Shown: piece after piece, positions 1 through 5,085 of the stretch
Numbering within the stretch: position 1 is the first letter of the stretch
How the letters are laid out: each line of letters begins with the position of its first letter
Assembly: GCA_023257145.1 (NCBI GenBank)
Contig: JALRDA010000070.1
Span: 1 to 5,085, forward strand
DNA from: Candidatus Saccharimonadia bacterium
GTDB taxonomy: Bacteria; Patescibacteriota; Saccharimonadia; Saccharimonadales; Saccharimonadaceae
DNA: 5,085 bases
Reading direction: 5' to 3'
Notes under the pieces: generated by a model
What the model saw: the letters and a program-made list of their open reading frames with translations, nothing else
The model's database searches: none
What the model was told of the DNA's origin: nothing
Program-made: the position numbers and the translations under genes

Positions 1-802
1 CAGGTGTTATTTTTACAGGAGTCGGCTGCCATTTCACTTCTCCGGTTTTGAACGATTGAACTGTAGTGCGTAGCACTGGTCCATCGATATCTTTTACGTA
101 GACCAGCGACGAACGATTGTCCCCCTCGGTATATTTGATCCAACCTATCGGAGTGTCATCACCCTCGCTCACATTAGCAATATCTGGCATTAGGTTGTCG
201 TTCATTGCGACGGTCGGCGCAATCCATACATCCGAAGGGTTTGGCTCTAAATATGTATTGTCTATTTGCAGCACACCCTTCGCTGCGAAATTATATATAA
301 ACTGCACGCTGCGCACATTTGACCCTGCAACAAACGCATGACTAGCGGTTTCCCATGCGGTATTTGGTTCGTATCGCCATATGATACGTTGCTCGTGTGA
401 GCCGTCACTTTTATTGGATCTCATAATCAGATCAAATGGTACGGTGGTCTTATAAAATGACTTAAAAAAATATTTTTCGCCTGGCTCGACAATAGCTATC
501 GGTGACGTTATTGAAGAATTTTCACGCACACTATTGTCTACTTTTTCAATGACCAATGAACTGGGACTGTTATACCCATCTACAGCTTTCGCTGCGACTG
601 ATGCGCCTAGCGATAGTTGCCACCCTATGGGCAGCTTACGCGAGTCCAGCTCATCGAGTCCTGAGTTGGGGAGTATATTGCTTTGGGGTTGTGAAACCCC
701 AGATTGAGCAAGCGTCAGTTGTTGCCAACAAAAAATCAACATGGCAACGACTGGAACAACCAGTATGATTGGGTTTTTTATTAATCGTCCAACCTTAGTC
801 AT
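1..802 (-). CDS. Exported protein with tandem carbohydrate-binding-like units, C-terminus cut by window edge
   Basis: An uninterrupted frame of 267 codons starts at the ATG at 802-800 and runs off the left edge, so the C-terminus is missing. Residues 10-31 form a hydrophobic segment after a basic N-terminus (K3, R6, K9), consistent with a signal peptide or membrane anchor; a cleavage site near residues 32-34 is plausible. The rest is polar, beta-rich and aromatic. Two units can be seen: one begins LPNSGLDELDSRKLPIGW (44-61) and the second begins LMPDIANVSEGDDTPIGW (204-221). Both end in PIGW, the usual opening of jelly-roll carbohydrate-binding modules, and both continue into a TSPIAIVEPG-like strand (99-108; about 259-267, where the window ends). 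The start overlaps the glycosyltransferase stop by 8 nt, so translation is probably coupled. In related bacteria such modules often precede a polysaccharide deacetylase or hydrolase domain. That is expectation only, because no catalytic domain lies inside the window. Confidence 0.85.
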   Translation of the reverse strand, partial: MTKVGRLIKNPIILVVPVVAMLIFCWQQLTLAQSGVSQPQSNILPNSGLDELDSRKLPIGWQLSLGASVAAKAVDGYNSPSSLVIEKVDNSVRENSSITSPIAIVEPGEKYFFKSFYKTTVPFDLIMRSNKSDGSHEQRIIWRYEPNTAWETASHAFVAGSNVRSVQFIYNFAAKGVLQIDNTYLEPNPSDVWIAPTVAMNDNLMPDIANVSEGDDTPIGWIKYTEGDNRSSLVYVKDIDGPVLRTTVQSFKTGEVKWQPTPVKITP

Positions 803-2117
803 GTCGCCCCCGACTGTCGACTCCATTTACCGATGGAACAAATTCCACACGACCGCCAATCCTCACAGGAGATTTCCACACAGATTTTGCAGGATCCTGA
901 CGCACCAATCGTCTGATTTTTGTCAGACAATGTGCCATCGCAAGAATTTGAATGACATCCATGATATAAAATACAAAATAGATAATCGGCACATAAATAC
1001 TTAGATATATGCGCTCGAAAAATGATATGTGCTCATCGTGCCATAGCGTCAAGAATACGTATAATGTGACCGTTAAATACGCTCCGATTACCAATGCCAA
1101 GCTTTTTTCTAATAGGGTCAGATAGAGCGCATATCCCCAAGTTAGCGGTAGTAAAAATAACGCCACTTCTGTTATAACTGCCATCGGTAGACGATATATC
1201 GTCAACATAGCCGAATAGCGTACATCATTTTTACCTATCAGCTCATTGTGTTTGAATAAATTCTGCAAGCTTCCATATTTCCAGCGATAGCGCTGTCGAA
1301 ACAATGCCCTAATATCTTCGACAGGTTCGGTCATCGCCATGACATCCGCTCCGTACACGATACGATTTTGCTTGTTGCCCATCGCAACAATTTTCATACT
1401 TAAGCTAATATCCTCAGTGGTAGTGTCAGTATCATAAAAACCAACCGCTCGTATGACATCCATGCGATAGGTTGACGCAACACCCCCGACAACAAACTCA
1501 CTGTTCGTAATGGAATACGCTTTTTTTGATCGATACCCAATCATATGCTCGAACTTCTGTAAAACACTCAGCGTAGTATGTTCATTTATAATCTGGACGT
1601 TCGCCGCAACACCCACCACTAATGGATCAGTAAAATAACTGACCGCACGCTCGATTGCGCGCGGCGATAATACCGAATCCGCATCCAACATCATTACCAA
1701 CTCGCTGCGAACATATCTACGCAAGGCCGAGTTGAGCGCAGCACCTTTTCCAACATTTACGTTTTTATTAATATACTGCAAATCGTAATCAGGGTGCAGT
1801 TTTTTATATAGTTTCAGGATTTGCTTGGTCCCATCAGTCGATGCGTCGTTGATAACCATTGCATCGAATGACTTATACGAGCTTTTAAATACCGAATCCA
1901 AACAACGCACAATTACTGTCTCTTCATTGTGTGCCGGAATCAAAACAGTCACATGTGGTAATTTTACAGCTGTATCTAACGATCGAGCTAGTTTACCTAG
2001 TCGGCGTTTCTGCCAGATATCATACACACTCGCCCCAACCATATAAAACCCTAAATGCAAAATATAGCCTATGCTTGTGATACTAAACAGTAAAAACCAT
2101 AGCGTACTAAGATCCAT
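795..2117 (-). CDS. Membrane-bound family-2 glycosyltransferase (PgaC/IcaA/NodC-like processive synthase)
   Basis: This 440-residue protein should polymerise a nucleotide-sugar donor into a polysaccharide at the inner face of the membrane. A membrane helix at about 5-28 is followed by QKRR (36-39) on the cytoplasmic side. The GT-A domain then shows all the family landmarks: VTVLIPAHNEE (56-66), NDASTDGT (90-97), the metal-binding DAD (145-147), the GG of the acceptor region (211-212), TED (234-236, the catalytic base in the family) and QRYRW (275-279, the QxxRW motif of processive enzymes). Three hydrophobic stretches follow, at about 308-335, 338-359 and 369-397, and then a basic cytoplasmic tail. 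The length matches PgaC/IcaA, but there is one N-terminal helix where PgaC has two. The sugar cannot be read from the sequence; N-acetylglucosamine is the commonest substrate for this architecture. The ATG at 2117 overlaps the upstream gene by 11 nt and has only a weak purine-rich ribosome site, suggesting coupled translation. Confidence 0.93.
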   Translation of the reverse strand: MDLSTLWFLLFSITSIGYILHLGFYMVGASVYDIWQKRRLGKLARSLDTAVKLPHVTVLIPAHNEETVIVRCLDSVFKSSYKSFDAMVINDASTDGTKQILKLYKKLHPDYDLQYINKNVNVGKGAALNSALRRYVRSELVMMLDADSVLSPRAIERAVSYFTDPLVVGVAANVQIINEHTTLSVLQKFEHMIGYRSKKAYSITNSEFVVGGVASTYRMDVIRAVGFYDTDTTTEDISLSMKIVAMGNKQNRIVYGADVMAMTEPVEDIRALFRQRYRWKYGSLQNLFKHNELIGKNDVRYSAMLTIYRLPMAVITEVALFLLPLTWGYALYLTLLEKSLALVIGAYLTVTLYVFLTLWHDEHISFFERIYLSIYVPIIYFVFYIMDVIQILAMAHCLTKIRRLVRQDPAKSVWKSPVRIGGRVEFVPSVNGVDSRGRHD

Positions 2118-2343
2118 TATTGCGATTTACTTTCTTGACTGTCGGGAGTGGATGACTACGAACAAACCCTACCAAACCAATAATTAAAATTGCACATTTA
2201 CGCACGATTAATGCAACGCCAACCAGTATCCACATCGCAACGCTCACGAAAGTCAAAACAGTAAGTAGCCCTACAATCCGAGAGTGTTCAAAGCCAGTAA
2301 ACTCATAGGGATTTGCAACTGCAAAAAGCTCACGTATATACAT
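2107..2343 (-). CDS. Small membrane protein, first gene of the glycosyltransferase operon
   Basis: This is a 78-residue protein of unknown family. Residues 1-22 are polar. Residues 23-47 form a clear membrane helix, RK at 48-49 breaks it, and 50-61 is a second, shorter hydrophobic stretch. The tail is basic (VKKVNRNN, 69-76). It is therefore either a one-helix protein or a two-helix hairpin. The start is secure: ATG at 2343 lies 4 nt after a full AGGAGG. Its last 11 nt overlap the glycosyltransferase start. By position and size it recalls PgaD/IcaD, the small two-helix partners that synthases of this type need for polymerisation. No sequence similarity to them is evident by eye, so this is inference from context. 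Confidence 0.8.
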   Translation of the reverse strand: MYIRELFAVANPYEFTGFEHSRIVGLLTVLTFVSVAMWILVGVALIVRKCAILIIGLVGFVRSHPLPTVKKVNRNNGS

Positions 2344-2347
2344 TCAT

Positions 2348-2353
2348 CCTCCT
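2348..2353 (-). promoter_or_regulatory. Strong Shine-Dalgarno for the small membrane protein
   Basis: On the minus strand this reads AGGAGG, within GAGGAGG, 4 nt before the ATG at 2343. It fixes that start over the out-of-frame ATG at 2347-2345. It is the only strong ribosome-binding site in the window, so it is probably the main translation entry point for the whole overlapping operon. Confidence 0.85.
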
Positions 2354-2379
2354 CTGTGTATATAATCTCTGTGCATATA
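2352..2379 (-). repeat. Imperfect 13-bp direct repeat in the operon leader
   Basis: The minus strand carries TATATGCACAGAG (2379-2367) and TATATACACAGAG (2364-2352), differing at one base with a 15-bp period. The copy nearer the gene overlaps the first bases of the Shine-Dalgarno. It could be a tandem binding site for a regulator acting at transcription or initiation, or part of the promoter. No convincing -35/-10 pair could be assigned to the minus strand here, although TATATA at 2364-2359 could serve as a -10. Confidence 0.4.
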
Positions 2380-2499
2380 CAACGACCTCATTAATAATAA
2401 GTAGACCTAACCATTTAGATCGCTCGTGATTATTTGGCTGCTTCTAGATACGCAGTTACAAACATACGAGTAGCGGCTGATTGGCAATAGTGTCCGGCA

Positions 2500-2513
2500 G
2501 TAGCACATGCTAC
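2500..2513. repeat. Inverted repeat with 6-bp arms
   Basis: GTAGCA and TGCTAC flank a 2-bp centre (CA). This symmetry suits a dimeric DNA-binding protein rather than an RNA hairpin, because the loop would be too short. It lies about 155 bp upstream of the small membrane gene and about 305 bp upstream of the regulator. One such repeat can arise by chance, so confidence is low. Confidence 0.25.
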
Positions 2514-2710
2514 GTACTCATCAATTACCGACGATTATCTCGCTGAATATTACGCAGCGGACTATGATGACGATAAGGAAAAAAGGAATGTTGCGTAAGA
2601 TTTTTCGATAAGATGACATCTGGCGGTTGATTGTATTCGCCTTAATTCACCTTTGAACTCGCTTAACCTTAACCTACCTTCGACTATAGACTCCTACAGA
2701 CAAAAACCTC

Positions 2711-2726
2711 AGTGATAAATATCATT
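2711..2726 (+). promoter_or_regulatory. Degenerate second Crp/Fnr-type operator
   Basis: AGTGA-N6-TCATT keeps seven of the ten conserved bases of the TGTGA-N6-TCACA pattern with the same spacing. Read in the Fnr register it is GTGAT-N4-ATCAT, eight of ten against TTGAT-N4-ATCAA. Its inner core is a clean inverted repeat, TGATA-AA-TATCA. Its centre lies 23 bp upstream of the centre of the perfect operator, roughly two helical turns, so two dimers could bind on nearly the same face. Confidence 0.4.
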
Positions 2727-2733
2727 GTTTTGT

Positions 2734-2749
2734 TGTGATTTTGCTCACA
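2734..2749 (+). promoter_or_regulatory. Perfect Crp-type operator upstream of the regulator gene
   Basis: TGTGATTTTGCTCACA matches the Crp core consensus TGTGA-N6-TCACA at all ten conserved bases. It is centred about 79 bp before the start codon of a Crp/Fnr-family gene whose recognition helix carries the Arg-Glu-x-x-x-Arg pattern that reads TGTGA in E. coli Crp. The simplest reading is autoregulation by the product of the gene at 2820. The site overlaps the best -35 candidate, which would favour repression. If transcription starts further downstream, near 2783, it would sit at the activator position of about -41. Confidence 0.7.
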
Positions 2750-2768
2750 CATTAAATAGGTGTATCAT
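2741..2768 (+). promoter_or_regulatory. Candidate promoter of the Crp/Fnr regulator
   Basis: A possible -35 TTGCTC (2741-2746) and -10 TATCAT (2763-2768, five of six to consensus) are separated by 16 bp, with a predicted transcription start near 2775. The -35 lies inside the perfect operator. The region down to the start codon is very AT-rich and offers other -10-like hexamers (TATTGT at 2771, TATAGA at 2776), so the exact start is uncertain. Confidence 0.4.
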
Positions 2769-2819
2769 ACTATTGTATAGATTGATTTAATATATAAATG
2801 TAAGTAATCGCATATAATC

Positions 2820-3470
2820 ATGAAACCAACGACGACGGCAGCCATTAGTACATTTTTCGAATCGTACCCCTTAAAGAATTATAAAAAGGGTCATATTTTT
2901 ATTCTCCCCGGTGAACTTACCGAACATGCATATTTTCTGCTAGACGGTAAGGTCAAAGTCTATGACGTATCCTATCGCGGCGATGAAATAATAATCACTA
3001 ATCGCATCGCACCGTCACTATTCCCAATCTCATTTGTCGTCAACACCGAACCTACTCGCTATATATATGAGGCCGGTAGCGACGTATCGATACGTCAGGC
3101 GCCCACTGCCGACGTCCGACAGTTTCTTGATTCCAACCCAAAGATCGTTCTAGACTTACTGTCAAATATTTACACCACCCTCGATACTGTTCTCGAACGA
3201 ATGGTGCATTATATCGCCAGCAACGCTAAAAGCCGACTGACCTATGCGTTGATATCAGAGTGCAAAGAAAGTGGCGTAAAGTCAGAAACCGGAGCATACC
3301 GAATTGACGTTAATGAAAAAGAAATTGGCTCACGTGCGGGCCTATCGCGCGAAACAGTCAGTCGAGAGGCTCGTGCGTTAAAGCGCATGAAATTACTGGA
3401 AGTACATCATAATTTTATGATCATTCCAAACCTATCAGAACTCGAAGCATACCTCAGCGCTCGCACTTGA
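2820..3470 (+). CDS. Crp/Fnr-family transcriptional regulator
   Basis: This 216-residue cytoplasmic DNA-binding protein has the usual family length. Residues about 10-105 form the cyclic-nucleotide-type beta-roll (KKGHIFILPGELTEHAYFLLDGKVKVYD region). About 106-135 is the long dimerisation helix, and about 136-216 is the winged helix-turn-helix. The recognition helix starts GLSRETVSREARALKRMKLL (174-193), with R177, E178 and R182 matching the three base-reading residues of E. coli Crp. The ligand pocket differs: the Gly-Glu that binds cAMP ribose appears as P69-I70, and the Arg-Ser pair as R80-Y81, so cAMP binding is doubtful. The only cysteine is C148, which excludes an Fnr-type iron-sulfur cluster. 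The ATG at 2820 is the only in-frame start after a stop at 2805-2807, yet no Shine-Dalgarno precedes it. The gene is divergent from the polysaccharide operon and convergent with the next gene. Its effector and targets beyond itself are unknown. Confidence 0.92.
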   Translation: MKPTTTAAISTFFESYPLKNYKKGHIFILPGELTEHAYFLLDGKVKVYDVSYRGDEIIITNRIAPSLFPISFVVNTEPTRYIYEAGSDVSIRQAPTADVRQFLDSNPKIVLDLLSNIYTTLDTVLERMVHYIASNAKSRLTYALISECKESGVKSETGAYRIDVNEKEIGSRAGLSRETVSREARALKRMKLLEVHHNFMIIPNLSELEAYLSART

Positions 3471-3491
3471 TTGAACGGCGACAAGATGCGC

Positions 3492-5018
3492 CTACGGTGC
3501 TGTGACCGGATATAGCCTAGCGGCTTCCGGCGCCCGAATGTCACTATTATCATTCGGGTACGTGATAGCAATCGTTACAATTTCTTTGGTGGAGTTGCCC
3601 GTTTCATTCATTTGTTGCTGCTCGTACTTTATTTTTACAATTCGATTTGTTTCATTATCCACCCAAACTTCCCTCTGCAAAATTTCACCAGCCGCAAAGA
3701 CCTGAGGGCTGTTCATTCCGTCCTGCTCTAGCGCTGTATATATTCGCTTGTGCAATTCATTAATTTTGTCTGCGCTGGATTCAATCTTGTAACGCGTCGC
3801 ATTCTTGCCGTCGACTTTTACCTGTGCACTCGAACGGATTGTGTAGATCTGATTATCTTTCACGTACTGTAGCATCTGGCGCTTTACATTATCGTTAAAG
3901 TTACCGATTGGAAATTCGCCTAGCGAGGTATTCACCTCTAGACGCGTAGACAAAGGATCGACATAGTTACTACCGGGGTCGTCATTTTTCAGACGGTACC
4001 ATTGATTCTCTGCGGGCCTATCTTTTTCGCTGCCGCTATACGTTACAGCTGGTTTCGTTAGCTTGGCATAATATTCCTCACGGTTATCGATGATTAATTC
4101 GCCAGCTCCACTATACTCACTCGCTTCGACGCCGGATTTAAAATTATATTTAATATAACTTTTCGGTGTCTTGGAATCAGAAAAATCACTAGCTGCATCG
4201 ATATTGATAACGAACCTATCTGGCGTCTCAATTGTCTGTGTGCGTATTTGGCGTATATTACTTGTACTAAGGCGATTTTCTACCGCATTGTAAAACCTGT
4301 CTTCATCGCTTGTGCCGCCAGTTTGCGGTGACAATTTTGACTCCATCGTATTATCTCGCAGTAGCATAAATAGACCCAAGACTATAGCACCCATGACTAA
4401 TAAAGCCACGATGACACCGAAAATTTTGCGGAGACGACCTTGCTCAATGCGACTGTCAACATTTACGGGCTGCGTAGGGCTAGACGAGTTAAACTGAGAG
4501 AATGGTTTTGGTGCACTATTAGACAAAGCCTCGCCATATACAGCCGACTTCGATTGAACGGGCATTGTGAATCGCTCTGGCGATAACAGAGACGCAGCAG
4601 GGTTAACATAACTAGGCGTACGCGGGGCATACGGGTTGGATTGAGGTGAACGAAACGGACTAACCGGCACGGGCCGGGTAGTAGAATTAGCTTGCGTGTC
4701 AACTTTTTTATCACTAGGTTCCGTAGAACTATCCGCGCTTGAATCAGACACAGCATGCTGTATCATGGCAGGTGCGCGAGGAGCTGACGGCTCACGCGCA
4801 ATATATGGACGAGTTTGCTCGCTTGTTAGCGTCTGACTGGAAGATTTTGTCAGTGGACGCAAATACCAAGGTGTCGTATTTGCATTCTGCGTTTTCGACT
4901 GAGGGTCGTTATACTGCGAAGGTGCCTTTAATTCAGTAGTCTGAATATCATCAGACTTAGGTGCCCCACCGCTCTGACTACCGTCAGGATGTAGTTGATA
5001 CGTTTTATCTGGCTCCAT
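3492..5018 (-). CDS. Single-pass membrane protein with long disordered cytoplasmic tail and beta-rich outer domain, function unknown
   Basis: I do not recognise a named family for this 508-residue protein. Residues 1-195 are low-complexity and rich in Pro, Ser, Thr, Gln and Asn, with repeated Pro/aromatic motifs (TPWYLRP 49-55, RPYIAREP 70-77, NPYAPRTP 128-135). R195, R197 and K198 precede one membrane helix at 199-221, giving an N-in, C-out topology. Residues about 236-508 form an outer domain of alternating beta-type segments. The stretch from about 395 to 467 (VKVDGKNATRYKI, then REVWVDNETNRIVKIKYEQQ) resembles the strands of LolA/LppX-type lipid-carrier folds. That is a weak impression and no function is claimed. 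There is no lipobox and no catalytic motif. The ATG at 5018 has no Shine-Dalgarno but follows a good promoter closely. The gene is monocistronic in view and converges on the Crp/Fnr regulator with a 21-bp gap. Confidence 0.88.
   Translation of the reverse strand: MEPDKTYQLHPDGSQSGGAPKSDDIQTTELKAPSQYNDPQSKTQNANTTPWYLRPLTKSSSQTLTSEQTRPYIAREPSAPRAPAMIQHAVSDSSADSSTEPSDKKVDTQANSTTRPVPVSPFRSPQSNPYAPRTPSYVNPAASLLSPERFTMPVQSKSAVYGEALSNSAPKPFSQFNSSSPTQPVNVDSRIEQGRLRKIFGVIVALLVMGAIVLGLFMLLRDNTMESKLSPQTGGTSDEDRFYNAVENRLSTSNIRQIRTQTIETPDRFVINIDAASDFSDSKTPKSYIKYNFKSGVEASEYSGAGELIIDNREEYYAKLTKPAVTYSGSEKDRPAENQWYRLKNDDPGSNYVDPLSTRLEVNTSLGEFPIGNFNDNVKRQMLQYVKDNQIYTIRSSAQVKVDGKNATRYKIESSADKINELHKRIYTALEQDGMNSPQVFAAGEILQREVWVDNETNRIVKIKYEQQQMNETGNSTKEIVTIAITYPNDNSDIRAPEAARLYPVTAP
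3506..3558. repeat. Two back-to-back hairpins between convergent genes
   Basis: The first hairpin is CCGGA-TAT-AGCC-TAGC-GGCT-TCCGG (3506-3530), with nine pairs, one 3-nt bulge and a 4-nt loop. The second, two bases on, is CCCGAATG (3533-3540) paired perfectly with CATTCGGG (3551-3558) across a 10-nt loop. Both lie within the last codons of the minus-strand gene and 36-88 nt past the stop of the plus-strand regulator. Neither strand shows a T-tract after them, so they are not classical intrinsic terminators. They could still slow polymerase, stabilise 3' ends or act bidirectionally. Confidence 0.45.
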
Positions 5019-5028
5019 TACTCATATT

Positions 5029-5057
5029 ATTATATCCGATTTTGGTATTTTAGTCGA
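5029..5057 (-). promoter_or_regulatory. Sigma-70-type promoter of the 508-residue membrane protein
   Basis: On the minus strand, -35 TCGACT (5057-5052, four of six) and a perfect -10 TATAAT (5034-5029) are separated by 17 bp. Transcription should start near 5020-5023, only a few bases before the ATG at 5018. The mRNA would then have almost no leader, which fits the absence of a Shine-Dalgarno. Confidence 0.6.
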
Positions 5058-5085
5058 TGTTATGAGATTTTGGTCATATTTTACT

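Larger units (their letters stand above)
2344..2819. other. Divergent intergenic region (476 bp)
   Basis: This lies between the minus-strand polysaccharide operon and the plus-strand regulator. The left end holds the operon leader and ribosome site, and the right end holds the regulator's operators and promoter. The middle (about 2400-2700) has no gene I can support. It contains an inverted repeat GTAGCA-CA-TGCTAC (2500-2513), a start-less open frame ending at 2598, and a short CTTAACC-type tandem near 2662-2674. No tRNA-like fold or riboswitch was recognised. Confidence 0.7.

Noticed and set aside
741..1004. Plus-strand open frame opposite the start of the cut gene and the end of the glycosyltransferase
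   Set aside because: It is antisense to two well-supported genes, and its translation has no family features.
2352..2379. Possible CRISPR-like repeat
   Set aside because: There are only two copies of 13 bp with a 2-bp gap, so no spacers are present.
2564..2611. 15-codon basic mini-ORF (starts ATGATG)
   Set aside because: It is very short, has no Shine-Dalgarno, overlaps another open frame, and has no attenuator-like structure after it.
2662..2674. CTTAACCTTAACC tandem
   Set aside because: Two six-base units only; no sign of a longer array or an iteron set.
2798..2803. Start-stop element ATGTAA upstream of the regulator
   Set aside because: There is no ribosome-binding site before it, and such a hexamer is expected by chance in AT-rich DNA.
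2813..2818. Perfect TATAAT just before the regulator start codon
   Set aside because: It ends 1 bp before the ATG at 2820, so transcription would begin inside the gene. The bases 17 bp upstream (ATATAT) are not a -35, and the sequence is generally AT-rich here.
3477..3492. GGCG...CGCC inverted repeat in the gap between convergent genes
   Set aside because: The arms are only 4 bp with an 8-nt loop and no T-tract, too weak to call a terminator on its own.
4463..4756. 97-codon minus-strand open frame inside the 508-residue gene
   Set aside because: It is in another frame of the same strand, covers the low-complexity tail, and its translation is Leu/Arg-rich without domain features. It is best explained as a shadow frame.

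Overview
The window most likely comes from a small-genome bacterium of the Candidate Phyla Radiation, with Candidatus Saccharibacteria (TM7) my best guess. This rests on gene style, not on a marker gene: a single-pass protein with a long Pro/Ser/Tyr-rich cytoplasmic tail, a family-2 glycosyltransferase paired with a secreted jelly-roll-type protein, and a Crp/Fnr regulator whose sequence resembles those I associate with Saccharibacteria. No rRNA, tRNA, mobile element or CRISPR array is visible.

Layout. Positions 1-2343 (minus strand) hold a tightly overlapping three-gene operon read right to left: a 78-residue membrane protein, a 440-residue membrane family-2 glycosyltransferase, and an exported protein with two carbohydrate-binding-like units that is cut by the left edge. 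Positions 2344-2819 are a divergent intergenic region. It carries a strong Shine-Dalgarno and a direct repeat next to the operon, and a perfect TGTGA-N6-TCACA operator next to the regulator. Positions 2820-3470 (plus strand) encode a 216-residue Crp/Fnr-family regulator. Positions 3492-5018 (minus strand) encode a 508-residue single-pass membrane protein of unknown function, converging on the regulator with a 21-bp gap. Two adjacent hairpins lie in its last codons. The last 67 bp hold a good promoter placed so close to the start codon that the mRNA is probably leaderless or nearly so.

How the genes may work together. The operon resembles in outline the Pga/Ica type of exopolysaccharide machinery: a small membrane partner, a processive synthase, and a secreted polysaccharide-acting protein. 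The catalytic part of the third protein is outside the window, so this is inference. The regulator has a Crp-type recognition helix (RETVSR), and the matching operator lies in its own promoter region, so autoregulation is well supported. No equally good copy of that operator was found in front of the other genes, so control of the polysaccharide operon by this regulator is not demonstrated here.
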